NCBI RefSeq assembly: GCF_051401765.1
Contig: NW_027480422.1
Location: 24,322,001 to 24,386,000, forward strand
DNA length: 64,000 nucleotides
Direction of reading: 5' to 3'
From: Calliopsis andreniformis
Taxonomy: Eukaryota; Arthropoda; Insecta; Hymenoptera; Andrenidae
In this document: piece by piece, positions 52,171-63,335 of the stretch
Layout: each line of letters opens with the position of its first letter
How positions within the stretch are numbered: the stretch's first letter is position 1
The notes under the pieces: model-generated
Databases searched by the model: none
Seen by the model: only the letters and a program-made list of their open reading frames with translations
What the model was told of the DNA's origin: nothing
Position numbers and translations under genes: made by a program

Positions 52171-53418
52171 TTTCCACTGTATAATATGAATAGTTGCAAG
52201 CAGTGTGGAAGTAATGGTCATTTCTATGTCCCGGGCAACCGAGGCTTCACTCTAGGGCGATGCTCCACTAGATCGAATAGTGAGGGCCTGAGTAGACAAC
52301 GCCAGAAGCATAAAATACAATATAAATACAACAGCTTTTCCATCGTATAACAGGAATAATTGCAACCAGTGTGAAAGATATGGTCATTTCTACGTTCCTG
52401 GCACCTAGGCTTCACTCTAGTTCGTTTTTCCACCAGATCGAATAGTTAGGGCCTAAGAAGTCAATGCCAGAAGCATAAAATACTATATAAATTCAACAGT
52501 TTTTCCACCGTATAACAGGAATGATTGCAACCAGTGTGAAAGATATGGTCATTTCTATGTTCCGGGCAACCTAGGCTTCACTCTAGGGCGTTGCGCCACC
52601 AGATCCAATAGCTAGGGCCTTAGAAGACAACGCCAGAAGCATAAAATATAATATAAATACAACACTTTTTCCATCGTATGGCATGAGCAATTCCAACCAG
52701 TGTGAAACTAATGGTCATTTCTACGTTTCGGCCAACCCAGGCTTCACTCTAGGGCGTTGCTCCACCACATCCAATATCTAGGACCTTAGAAATCAACGCC
52801 AGAAGCATAAAATACAATATAAATACAACAGTTTTTCCATCGTATAAAATGAATAATTGCAACCAGTGTGAAAGTGATGGTCATTTCTACGTTCCGGGCA
52901 GCCTAGGCTTCACTCTAGGCCGTTGGTCCACCAGATCGAATAGCTAGGGCCTAAGAAGTCAACGCCGGAAGCATAAAATAGAATAAAAATAAGAAAGCTT
53001 TTCCACCGTATAACGGGAATAGTTGCAACCAGTGTGAAAGTGATGGTCATTTCTACGTTCCGGGCAACCTAGGCTTAACTCCAGGGCGTTGCTCCACCAG
53101 ACCGAATAGTTAGGGACTTTGAATACAACGCCAGAAGCATAAAATACAATAAAAATGCAACAATTTTTCCATCGTATAACAGGAATAACTGCAACAAGTG
53201 TGAAAGTACTGGTCATTACTACGTTCCGGGCAACCTAGGCTTCAGTCTAGGGCGGTGCTCCACCAGATCGAATAGTTAGGACCCAAGAAGTCAACGCCAG
53301 AAGCAGAAAATACAATATAAATACAACAGCTTTTCCATCGTATATGATGTATATTTGCAAACAGTGTGGAAGTAAAGGTGATTTCTACGATCCGGGCAAC
53401 CTAGGCTTAACTATAGGG
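52171..53418. repeat. Diverged spacer monomers after HOR copy 2
   Basis: About 7.5 monomers with many private changes: CTAGTTCGTTTTTCC near 52417, GGCATGAGCAATTCC near 52680, CGGCCAACCCAGG near 52729, and AATAAGAAAGC near 52986. No near-identical partner was found in the window. This may be older, less homogenised sequence, or an edge between HOR domains. No gene was seen. Confidence 0.78.
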
Positions 53419-56316
53419 CGTTTCTCCTCCAGATCGCATAGTTCGGGACCTAGAATTTAACGCCAGAAGCATAAAATACAATAAAAATGCAATAGTTTTT
53501 CAATCGTATATTAGGAATAATTGCGACCAGTGTGAAAGTACAGGCCATTTCTACGTTCCGGGCAACCTAGGTTTCGCTCTAGGGTGTTGTTCCACCAGAT
53601 CGAATAGCTAGGGACTTAGAAGTCAACGCCCGAAGCATAAAATACAAAATAAATACAACAGTTTTACCATTGTATAAAACGAATAATTGCAACCAGTGTT
53701 AAAGTTATGGTCACTTCTACGTTCCGGGTAACCTAGGCTTAACTACAGGGCGTTGCTCCTCAAGATCTAATGGTTAGGGACTTTGAATACAACGCCAGAA
53801 GCATAAAACACAATAAAAATGCAACAGTTTTTCCATCGTATAACAGGAATAACTGCAGCCAGTGTGAAGGTAATGGTCTTTTCTACGTTCCGGGCAACCT
53901 AGGCTTCACTACAGGGCGGTTCACCACCAGATCAAGTAGTTAGGGCCTAACAAGTCAACGCCAGAAGCATAAAATACAATATAAGTACAACAGTGTTTCC
54001 CTTGTATAACAGGAATAATTGCAACCAGTGTGAAATCTATGGTCATTTCTACTTTCCGGGCAACCTAGGTTTCACTCTAGGGCGTTGCTCCACCACATCG
54101 AATAGTTAGGGCCTTAGAAGTCAAGGCCAGAAGCCTAAAATACAACCCAAGTACAACAGTTTTACCATCGTATAAAATGAATAATCGCAAACAGTGTGAA
54201 GGTAATGGCCATTACTACGTCCCGGGCAACCTAGGCTTCACTCTAGGGCGTTGCTCCACCAGACCGAATAGTCAGCGACTTGCGAGTCAACTCCCGAAGC
54301 ATAAAATACAAAATAAATAGAACAGTTTTTCCATTGTATAGAACGAATAATTTCAACCAGTGTAAAAGTTATGGTCATTTCTACTATCCGGGCAACCTTG
54401 GCTTAACTCCAGGCTGTTGCTCCACCAGATCGAATAGTTAGGGACTTTGAACACAACGCCAGAGGCATAAAATACAATAAAAATGCAACGGTTTTTCCAT
54501 TGTATAACAGGAATAACTGCAACCAGTGTGCAAGTAATGGTCATTTCTACGTTCCGAGCAACCTAGGTTTCGCTCCATGGCGTTGCTCCACCACATCGAA
54601 TAGTTAGGGCCTTAGAAGTCAATGCCAGAAGCATAAAATACAATATAAATACGACAGTTTCTTCATCGTATAACAGGAATAATTGCAACAAGCCTGAAGG
54701 TAATGGTCATTTCTACGTTTCGGGTAACCTAGGCTTCACTCTAGGGCGTTGCTCCACCAGATCGAATAGCTATGGACTTAGAATTCAACGCCAGAAGAAT
54801 AAAATACAACATAAGTATAACAGTTCTTCCATTGTATAAAATGTATAATTGCAAGCAGTGTGAAGGTAATGGTCATTTCTACGTTCCGGGCAACCTAGGC
54901 TTCACTCTAGAGCATTGCTCCACCAGATCGAATAGTTAGGGCCTAAGAAGTCAACGCCAGAAGCATAAAATACAATATAAATACAACAGCTTTTCCATCG
55001 TATATAATGTATATTTGCAAACAGTGTGAAAGTAAAGGTCATTTCTACGTTCCGGGCAACCTAGGCTTAACTGTAGGGCGTCGCTCCACCAGATCGAATA
55101 GTTAGGGCGTTAGAAGTCAACGCCCGAAGCATGAAATACAAAATAAATAGAACTGTTTTTCCATCTTATAGGACGAATAATTGCAACCAGTGTGAAAGTT
55201 ATGGTCATTTCTACGTACCGGGCAACCTTGGCTTAACTCCAGGGCATTGCTCCACCAGATCGAATAGTTAGGGACTTTGAATACAACGCTAGAAGCATAA
55301 AATACAACATAAGTATAGCAGTCCTTCCATCGTATAAAATGTATAATTGCAAGCAGTGTGAAGGTAATGGTCATTTCTACGTTCCGGGCAACCTAGGCTT
55401 CACTCTGGAGCATTGCTCCACCCGATCGAATAGTTAGGGCCTAAGAAGTCAACGCCAGAAGCATGAAATACAATATAAATACAACAGCTTTTCCATCGTA
55501 TATAATGTATATTTGCACACAGTGTGAAAGTAAAGGTCATTTCTACGTTCCGGGCAACCTAGGCTTAACTGTAGGGCGTCTATCCACCAGATCGAATAGT
55601 TAGGCCGTTAGAAGTTAACGCCCGAAGCATGAAATACAAAATAAATAGAACTGTTTTTCCATCGTATAACAGGAATAATTGCAACAAGAGTGAAGGTGAT
55701 GGTCATTTCTACGTTCCGGGCAACCTAGGCTTCACTCTAGGGCGTTGGTCCACCAAATCCAATAGCTAGGGCCTAAGAAGTCAACGCCAGGAGCACCAAA
55801 CACAAAATAAATACAACAGTTTTTCCATCGTATAAAACGAATAATTGCAACCAGTATGAAGTCTATGGTCATTTCTACGTTCCGGGCAACCTAGGCTTCA
55901 CTCTAGGGCGTTGCTCAACCATATCGAATAGCTACGGCCCTAGAAGACAACGCCATAACTACAAAATACAATATAAATACAACAGTCTTTCCATCGTATA
56001 AAACGGATAATTGCAACCAGTCTGATAGTTATGGTCATTTCTACGTTCCGGGCAAGCTAGGCTTCACCATAGGGCGTTGCTCCACCAGATCGAATAGTTA
56101 GGGCCTAAGAAGTCAACGCCAGAAGCATAAAATACGATCTATGTACAACAGTTTTTCCATCGTATAGAATGAATAATTGCAACCAGTGTGCAAGTAATGG
56201 TCATTTCTACGTTCCGAGCAACCTAGGTTTCGCTCCATGGCGTTGCTCCACCACATCGAATAGTTAGGGCCTTAGAAGTCAATGCCAGAAGCATAAAATA
56301 CAATATAAATACAACA
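53419..56316. repeat. Second long HOR family, truncated copy 3
   Basis: Matches 42301 onward at offset 11,118 (11,119 after the place of the copy-2 one-base loss). It lacks one of the two 7-mers, so that 55374 aligns with 45417 (offset 9,957). It follows the order to about 56316 and then switches. The intact CTATCCGGGCAACC near 54384 shows the one-base loss is private to copy 2. Confidence 0.85.
55747..56078. repeat. Two-monomer cassette, copy 9
   Basis: Common form, in the truncated third HOR copy. Confidence 0.85.
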
Positions 56317-56629
56317 GCTTTTCCATCGTATACTATGTATATTTGCAAACAGTGTGAAGGTTAAGGTCATTTCTACGTTCCGGCAACCTAGGCTTCACTC
56401 TAGGGCGTTGTTCCACCAGATCGAATAGTTAGGGCCTAAGAAGTCAACGCCAGAAGCATAAAATACAATATAAATACAACAGCTTTTCCATCGTATACTA
56501 TGTATATTTGCAAACAGTGTGAAGGTTAAGGTCATTTCTACGTTCCGGCAACCTAGGCTTCACTCTAGGGCGTTGTTCCACCAGATCGAATAGTTAGGGC
56601 CTAAGAAGTCAACGCCGGAAGCATAAAAT
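56300..56629. repeat. Adjacent twin 165-bp monomers
   Basis: TACTATGTAT occurs at 56331 and again at 56496, 165 bp later. Both monomers carry GAAGGTTAAGG and CGTTCCGGCAACC (one G missing). The second leads into the 2,654-bp HOR, whose next copy has TATAATGTAT at this place. Confidence 0.85.
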
Positions 56630-59118
56630 ACCATATAAATACAACAGCTTTTCCATCGTATATAATGTATATTTGCAAACAGTGTGAAAGTAAAGGTCAT
56701 TTCGACGTTCCGGGCAACCTAGGCTTAACTGTAGGGCGTCGCTCCACCAGATCGAATAGTTAGGGCCTTAGAAGTTAACGCCCGAAGCATGAAATACAAA
56801 ATAAATAGAACAGTTTTTCCATTGTATGGAACGAATAATTGCAACCAGTGTGAAAGTTATGGTCATTTCTACGTTCCGGGCAACCTTGGCTTAACTCCAG
56901 GGCGTTGCTCCACCAGATCGAATCGTTAGGGACTTTCAATACAACGCTAGAAGCATAAAATACAATAAAAATGCAACAGTTTTTCCATTGTATAAGAGGA
57001 GTAACTGCACCAGTGTGAAAGTACTGGTCATTTCTACGGTCCGGGTAACCTAGGCTTCACTCTAGGGCGTTGCTCCACCAGATCGAATAGTTATGGCCTA
57101 AGAAGTCAACGCCAGAAGCATAAAATACAATATAAATACAACAGTGTTTCCCTTGTATAACAGGAATAATTGCAACCAGTGTGAAAGCTATGGTCATTTC
57201 TACGTTCCGGGCAACCTAGGTTTCACTCTAGGGCGTTGCTCCACCACATCGCATAGTTAGGACCTTAGAAGTCAATGCCAGAAGCATAAAATACAACCCA
57301 AGTACAACAGTTTTACCATCGTATATAATGTATATTTTCAAACAGTTTGAAAGTAAAGGTCATTTCTACGTTCCAGGCAACCTAGGCTTCACTCTAGGGC
57401 GTTGGTCCACCAGATCCAATAGCTAGGGCCTAAGAAGTCAACGCCAGGAGCACCAAATACAAAATAAATACAACAGTTTTTCCATCGTATAAAACGAATA
57501 ATTGCAACCAGTATGAAAGCTATGGTCATTTCTACGATCCGGGCAACCTAGGCTTCACTCTAGGGCGTTGCTCAACCATATCGAATAGCTACGGCCCTAG
57601 AAGACAACGCCATAACTATAAAATACAATATAAATACAACAGTTTTTCCATCGTATAAAACGGATAATTGCAACCAGTCTGATAGTTATGGTCATTTCTA
57701 CGTTCCGGGCAAGCTAGGCTTCACCATAGGGCGTTGCTCCACCAGATCGAATAGCTAGGGACTTAGAATTCAACGCCAGAAGTTTAAAATACAACATGAG
57801 TATAACAGTTCCTCCATCGTATAAAATGTATAATTGCAAGCAGTGTGAAGGTAATGGTCATTTCTACGTTCCGGGCAACCTAGGCTTCACTCTAGAGCAT
57901 TGCTCCAACAGATCGAATAGCTAGGGCCTAAGAAGACAACGCCAGAAGCATAAAATACAATATAAATACAACAGCTTTTCCATCGTATATGGTGTATATT
58001 TGCAACCAGTGTGAAAGTTATGGTCATTTCTACGTTCCGGGCAACCTTGGCTTAACTCCAGGGCGTTGCTCCACCAGATCGAATAGTTAGGGACTGTGAA
58101 TACAACGCTAGAAGCATAATATACAATAAAAATGCAACAGTTTTTCAATTGTATAACAGGAATAACTGCAACCAGTGTGAAAGTACTGGTCATTTCTACG
58201 GTCCGGGTAACCTAGGCTTGACTCTAGGGCGTTGCTCCACCAGACCGAATAGTCAGGGCCTAAGAAGTCAACGCCAGAAGCATAAAATACAATATAAATA
58301 CAACAGTTTTTCCCTTGTATAACAGGAATAATTGCAACCAGTGTGAAAGCTATGGTCATTTCTACGTTCTGGGCAACCTAGGCTTCACTCAAGGGCGTTG
58401 CTCCACCACATCGAATTGTTAGGGCCTTAGAAGACAATGCCAGAAGCATAAAATACAATATAAATACAACAGTTTTTCCACTGTATAATATGAATAATTG
58501 CAAGCAGTGTGGAAGTAATGGTCATTTCTATGTTCCTTGCAACCGAGGCTTCACTCTAGGGCGTTGCTCCACCAGATCGAATAGTTAGGGCCTAAGAAGT
58601 CAACGCCAGAAGCATAAAATACAATATAAATACAACTCTGTTTCCCTTGTATAACAGGAATAATTGCAACCAGTGTGAAGGCTATGGTCATTTCTACGTT
58701 CCGGGCAACCTAGGTTTCACTCTAGGGCGTTGCTCCACCACATCGCATAGTTAGGGCCTTAGAAGTCAAGTCCAGAAGCATAAAATACAATAAAAATGCA
58801 ACAGTTTTTCCATTGTATAACAGGAATAACTGCAACCAGTGTGAAAGTACTGGTCATTTATACGTTCCGGGTAGCCTAGGCTTCACTCCAGGGCGTTGCT
58901 CCACCAGATCGAATAGCTAGGGACTTAGAATTCAACGCCAGAAGAATAAAATACAATATAAATACAACAGTTTTTTCATTGTATGACAGGAATAATTGCA
59001 ACAAGCCTGAAGGTAATGGTCATTTCTACGTTTCGGGAAACCTAGGCTTCACTCTAGGGCGTTGCTCCACCAGATCGAATAGTTAGGTCCTAAGAAGACA
59101 ACGCCAGAAGCATAAAAT
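56465..59118. repeat. 16-mer HOR (2,654 bp), copy 1
   Basis: Matches the next copy at a constant 2,654-bp offset (56511/59165, 56617/59271, 57404/60058, 58108/60762). It contains one cassette and the AATAAAAATGC, AATATAAATAC and AACCCAAGTAC types. Confidence 0.9.
57404..57735. repeat. Two-monomer cassette, copy 10
   Basis: Form with CCAGGAGCACCAAATAC (as at 14261) but with the common right end GGGCAAGCTAGG. It carries CTACGATCCGGGC, shared only with copy 11. Confidence 0.85.
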
Positions 59119-61610
59119 ACAATATAAATACAACAGCTTTTCCATCGTATATAATGTATATTTGCAAACAGTGTGAAGGTTAAGGTCATTTCTACGTTCC
59201 GGCAACCTAGGCTTCACTCTAGGGCGTTGTTCCACCAGATCGAATAGTTAGGGCCTAAGAAGTCAACGCCGGAAGCATAAAATACCATATAAATACAACA
59301 GCTTTTCCATCGTATATAATGTATATTTGCAAACAGTGTGAAAGTAAAGGTCATTTCGACGTTCCGGGCAACCTAGGCTTAACTGTAGGGCGTCGCTCCA
59401 CCAGATCGAATAGTTAGGGCCTTAGAAGTTAACGCCCGAAGCATGAAATACAAAATAAATAGAACAGTTTTTCCATTGTATGGAACGAATAATTGCAACC
59501 AGTGTAAAAGTTATGGTCATTTCTACGTTCCGGGCAACCTTGGCTTAACTCCAGGGCGTTGCTCCACCAGATCGAATCGTTAGGGACTTTCAATACAACG
59601 CTAGAAGCATAAAATACAATAAAAATGCAACAGTTTTTCCATTGTATAAGAGGAGTAACTGCACCAGTGTGAAAGTACTGGTCATTTCTACGGTCCGGGT
59701 AACCTAGGCTTCACTCTAGGGCGTTGCTCCACCAGATCGAATAGTTATGGCCTAAGAAGTCAACGCCAGAAGCATAAAATACAATATAAATACAACAGTG
59801 TTTCCCTTGTATAACAGGAATAATTGCAACCAGTGTGAAAGCTATGGTCATTTCTACGTTCCGGGCAACCTAGGTTTCACTCTAGGGCGTTGCTCCACCA
59901 CATCGCATAGTTAGGGCCTTAGAAGTCAATGCCAGAAGCAAAAAATACAACCCAAGTACAACAGTTTTACCATCGTATATAATGTATATTTTCAAAGAGT
60001 TTGAAAGTAAAGGTCATTTCTACGTTCCGGGCAACCTAGGCTTCACTCTAGGGCGTTGGTCCACCAGATCCAATAGCTAGGGCCTAAGAAGTCAACGCCA
60101 GGAGCACCAAATACAAAATAAATACAACAGTTTTTCCATCGTATAAAACGAATAATTGCAACCAGTATGAAAGCTATGGTCATTTCTACGATCCGGGCAA
60201 CCTAGGCTTCACTCTAGGGCGTTGCTCAACCATATCGAATAGCTACGGCCCTAGAAGACAACGCCATAACTATAAAATACAATATAAATACAACAGTCTT
60301 TCCATCGTATAAAACGGATAATTGCAACCAGTCTGATAGTTATGGTCATTTCTACGTTCCGGGCAAGCTAGGCTTCACCATAGGGCGTTGCTCCACCAGA
60401 TCGAATAGCTAGGGACTTAGAATTCAACGCCAGAAGTTTAAAATACAACATAAGTATAACAGTTCCTCCATCGTATAAAATGTATAATTGCAAGCAGTGT
60501 GAAGGTAATGGTCATTTCTACGTTCCGGGCAACCTAGGCTTCACTCTAGAGCATTGCTCCAACAGATCGAATAGCTAGGGCCTAAGAAGACAACGCCAGA
60601 AGCATAAAATACAATATAAATACAACAGCTTTTCCATCGTATATGGTGTATATTTGCAACCAGTGTGAAAGTTATGGTCATTTCTACGTTCCGGGCAACC
60701 TTGGCTTAACTCCAGGGCGTTGCTCCACCAGATCGAATAGTTAGGGACTGTGAATACAACGCTAGAAGCATAATATACAATAAAAATGCAACAGTTTTTC
60801 AATTGTATAACAGGAATAACTGCAACCAGTGTGAAAGTACTGGTCATTTCTACGGTCCGGGTAACCTAGGCTTGACTCTAGGGCGTTGCTCCACCAGACC
60901 GAATAGTCAGGGCCTAAGAAGTCAACGCCAGAAGCATAAAATACAATATAAATACAACAGTTTTTCCCTTGTATAACAGGAATAATTGCAACCAGTGTGA
61001 AAGCTATGGTCATTTCTACGTTCTGGGCAACCTAGGCTTCACTCAAGGGCGTTGCTCCACCACATCGAATTGTTAGGGCCTTAGAAGACAATGCCAGAAG
61101 CATAAAATACAATATAAATACAACAGTTTTTCCACTGTATAATATGAATAATTGCAAGCAGTGTGGAAGTAATGGTCATTTCTATGTTCCTTGCAACCGA
61201 GGCTTCACTCTAGGGCGTTGCTCCACCAGATCGAATAGTTAGGGCCTAAGAAGTCAACGCCAGAAGCATAAAATACAATATAAATACAACTCTGTTTCCC
61301 TTGTATAACAGGAATAATTGCAACCAGTGTGAAGGCTATGGTCATTTCTACGTTCCGGGCAACCTAGGTTTCACTCTAGGGCGTTGCTCCACCACATCGC
61401 ATAGTTAGGGCCTTAGAAGTCAAGTCCAGAAGCATAAAATACAATAAAAATGCAACAGTTTTTCCATTGTATAACAGGAATAACTGCAACCAGTGCGAAA
61501 GTACTGGCCATTTCTACGTTCCGGGTAGCCTAGGCTTCACTCCAGGGCGTTGCTCCACCAGATCGAATAGCTAGGGACTTAGAATTCAACGCCAGAAGAA
61601 TAAAATACAA
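59119..61610. repeat. 16-mer HOR (2,654 bp), copy 2
   Basis: Tandem partner of 56465-59118. Identity ends at 61611, where CTTAAGTACAAC replaces TATAAATACAAC, and the order changes to that found at 47484 (offset 14,102). Confidence 0.9.
60058..60389. repeat. Two-monomer cassette, copy 11
   Basis: Copy of 57404-57735 at offset 2,654. It differs by CAGTCTTTCC in the right monomer, where copy 10 has CAGTTTTTCC. Confidence 0.85.
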
Positions 61611-62104
61611 CTTAAGTACAACAGCTTTACCATCGCATAAAATGAATAGTCGCAAACAGTGTGAAGGTAATGGCCATTACTACGTCCCGGGCAACCTAGG
61701 TTTCGCTCTATGGCGCTGCTCCACCAGATCGAATAGTTAGGATCTAAGAAGTCAACGCCAGAAGCATAAAATACAATATAAGTACAACAGTTTTTCCGTC
61801 GTATAGAATGAATAGTTGCAACCAGTGAGAAAGTAATGGTCATTTCTACGTTCCGAGCAACCTAGGTTTCGCTCTATGGCGTTGCTCCACCACATCGAAA
61901 AGTTAGGGCCTTAGAAGTCAATGCCAGAAGCATAAAATAGAAGATAAATACAACAGTTTTTTCATCGTATAACAGGAATAATTGCAACAAGCCTGAAGTT
62001 AATGGACATTTCTACGTTTCGGGTAAACTAGGCTTCACTCTACGGCGTTGCTCTAACAGATCGAATAGCTAGGGACTTAGAATTCAACGCCAGAAGAATA
62101 AAAT
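60445..62104. repeat. 10-mer HOR (1,660 bp), copy 1
   Basis: The monomer order recurs exactly 1,660 bp later (60575/62235, 60762/62422, 61586/63246). It overlaps the right part of the 16-mer HOR, so the two periods are interleaved. Confidence 0.88.
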
Positions 62105-63335
62105 ACAGCATAAGTATAACAGTTCCTCCATCGTATAAAATGTATAATTGCAAGCAGTGTGAAGGTAATGGTCATTTCTACGTTCCGGGCAACCTAGGCT
62201 TCACTCTATAGTATTGCTCCAACAGATCGAATAGCTAGGGCCTAAGAAGACAATGCCAGAAGCATAAAATACAATATAAATACAACAGCTTTTCCATCGT
62301 ATATGGTGTATATTTGCAACCAGTGTGAAAGTTATGGTCATTTCTACGTTCCGGGCAACCTTGGCTTAACTCCAGGGCGTTGCTCCACCAGATCGAATAG
62401 TTAGGGACTGTGAATACAACGCTAGAAGCATAATATACAATAAAAATGCAACAGTTTTTCAATTGTATAACAGGAATAACTGCAACCAGTGTGAAAGTAC
62501 TGCTCATTTCTTCGGTCCGGGTAACCTAGGCTTGACTCTAGGGCGTTGCTCCACCAGACCGAATAGTCAGGGCCTAAGAAGTCAACGCCAGAAGCATAAA
62601 ATACAATATAAATACAACAGTTTTTCCCTTGTATAACAGGAATAATTGCAACCAGTGTGAAAGCTATGGTCATTTCTACGTTCTGGGCAACCTAGGCTTC
62701 ACTCAAGGGCGTTGCTCCACCACATCGAATTGTTAGGGCCTTAGAAGACAATGCCAGAAGCATAAAATACAATATAAATACAACAGTTTTTCCACTGTAT
62801 AATATGAATAATTGCAAGCAGTGTGGAAGTAATGGTCATTTCTATGTTCCTTGCAACCGAGGCTTCACTCTAGGGCGTTGCTCCACCAGATCGAATAGTT
62901 AGGGCCTAAGAAGTCAACGCCAGAAGCATAAAATACAATATAAATACAACACTGTTTCCCTTGTATAACAGGAATAATTGCAACCAGTGTGAAGGCTATG
63001 GTCATTTCTACGTTCCGGGCAACCTAGGTTTCACTCTAGGGCGTTGCTCCACCACATCGCATAGTTAGGGCCTTAGAAGTCAAGTCCAGAAGCATAAAAT
63101 ACAATAAAAATGCAACAGTTTTTCCATTGTATAACAGGAATAACTGCAACCAGTGTGAAAGTACTGGTCATTTCTACGTTCCGGGTAGCCTAGGCTTCAC
63201 TCCAGGGCGTTGCTCCACCAGATCGAATAGCTAGGGACTTAGAATTCAACGCCAGAAGAATAAAATACAACTTAAGTACAACAGCTTTACCATCGCATAA
63301 AATGAATAGTCGCAAACAGTGTGAAGGTAATGGTC
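62105..63335. repeat. 10-mer HOR (1,660 bp), partial copy 2
   Basis: Follows copy 1 until GAAGGTAATGGTCACTTCCA near 63327, where copy 1 reads GAAGGTAATGGCCATTACTA. The first part also matches 48133-48578 at offset 14,102, including CTGCTCATTTC near 62502. Confidence 0.85.
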
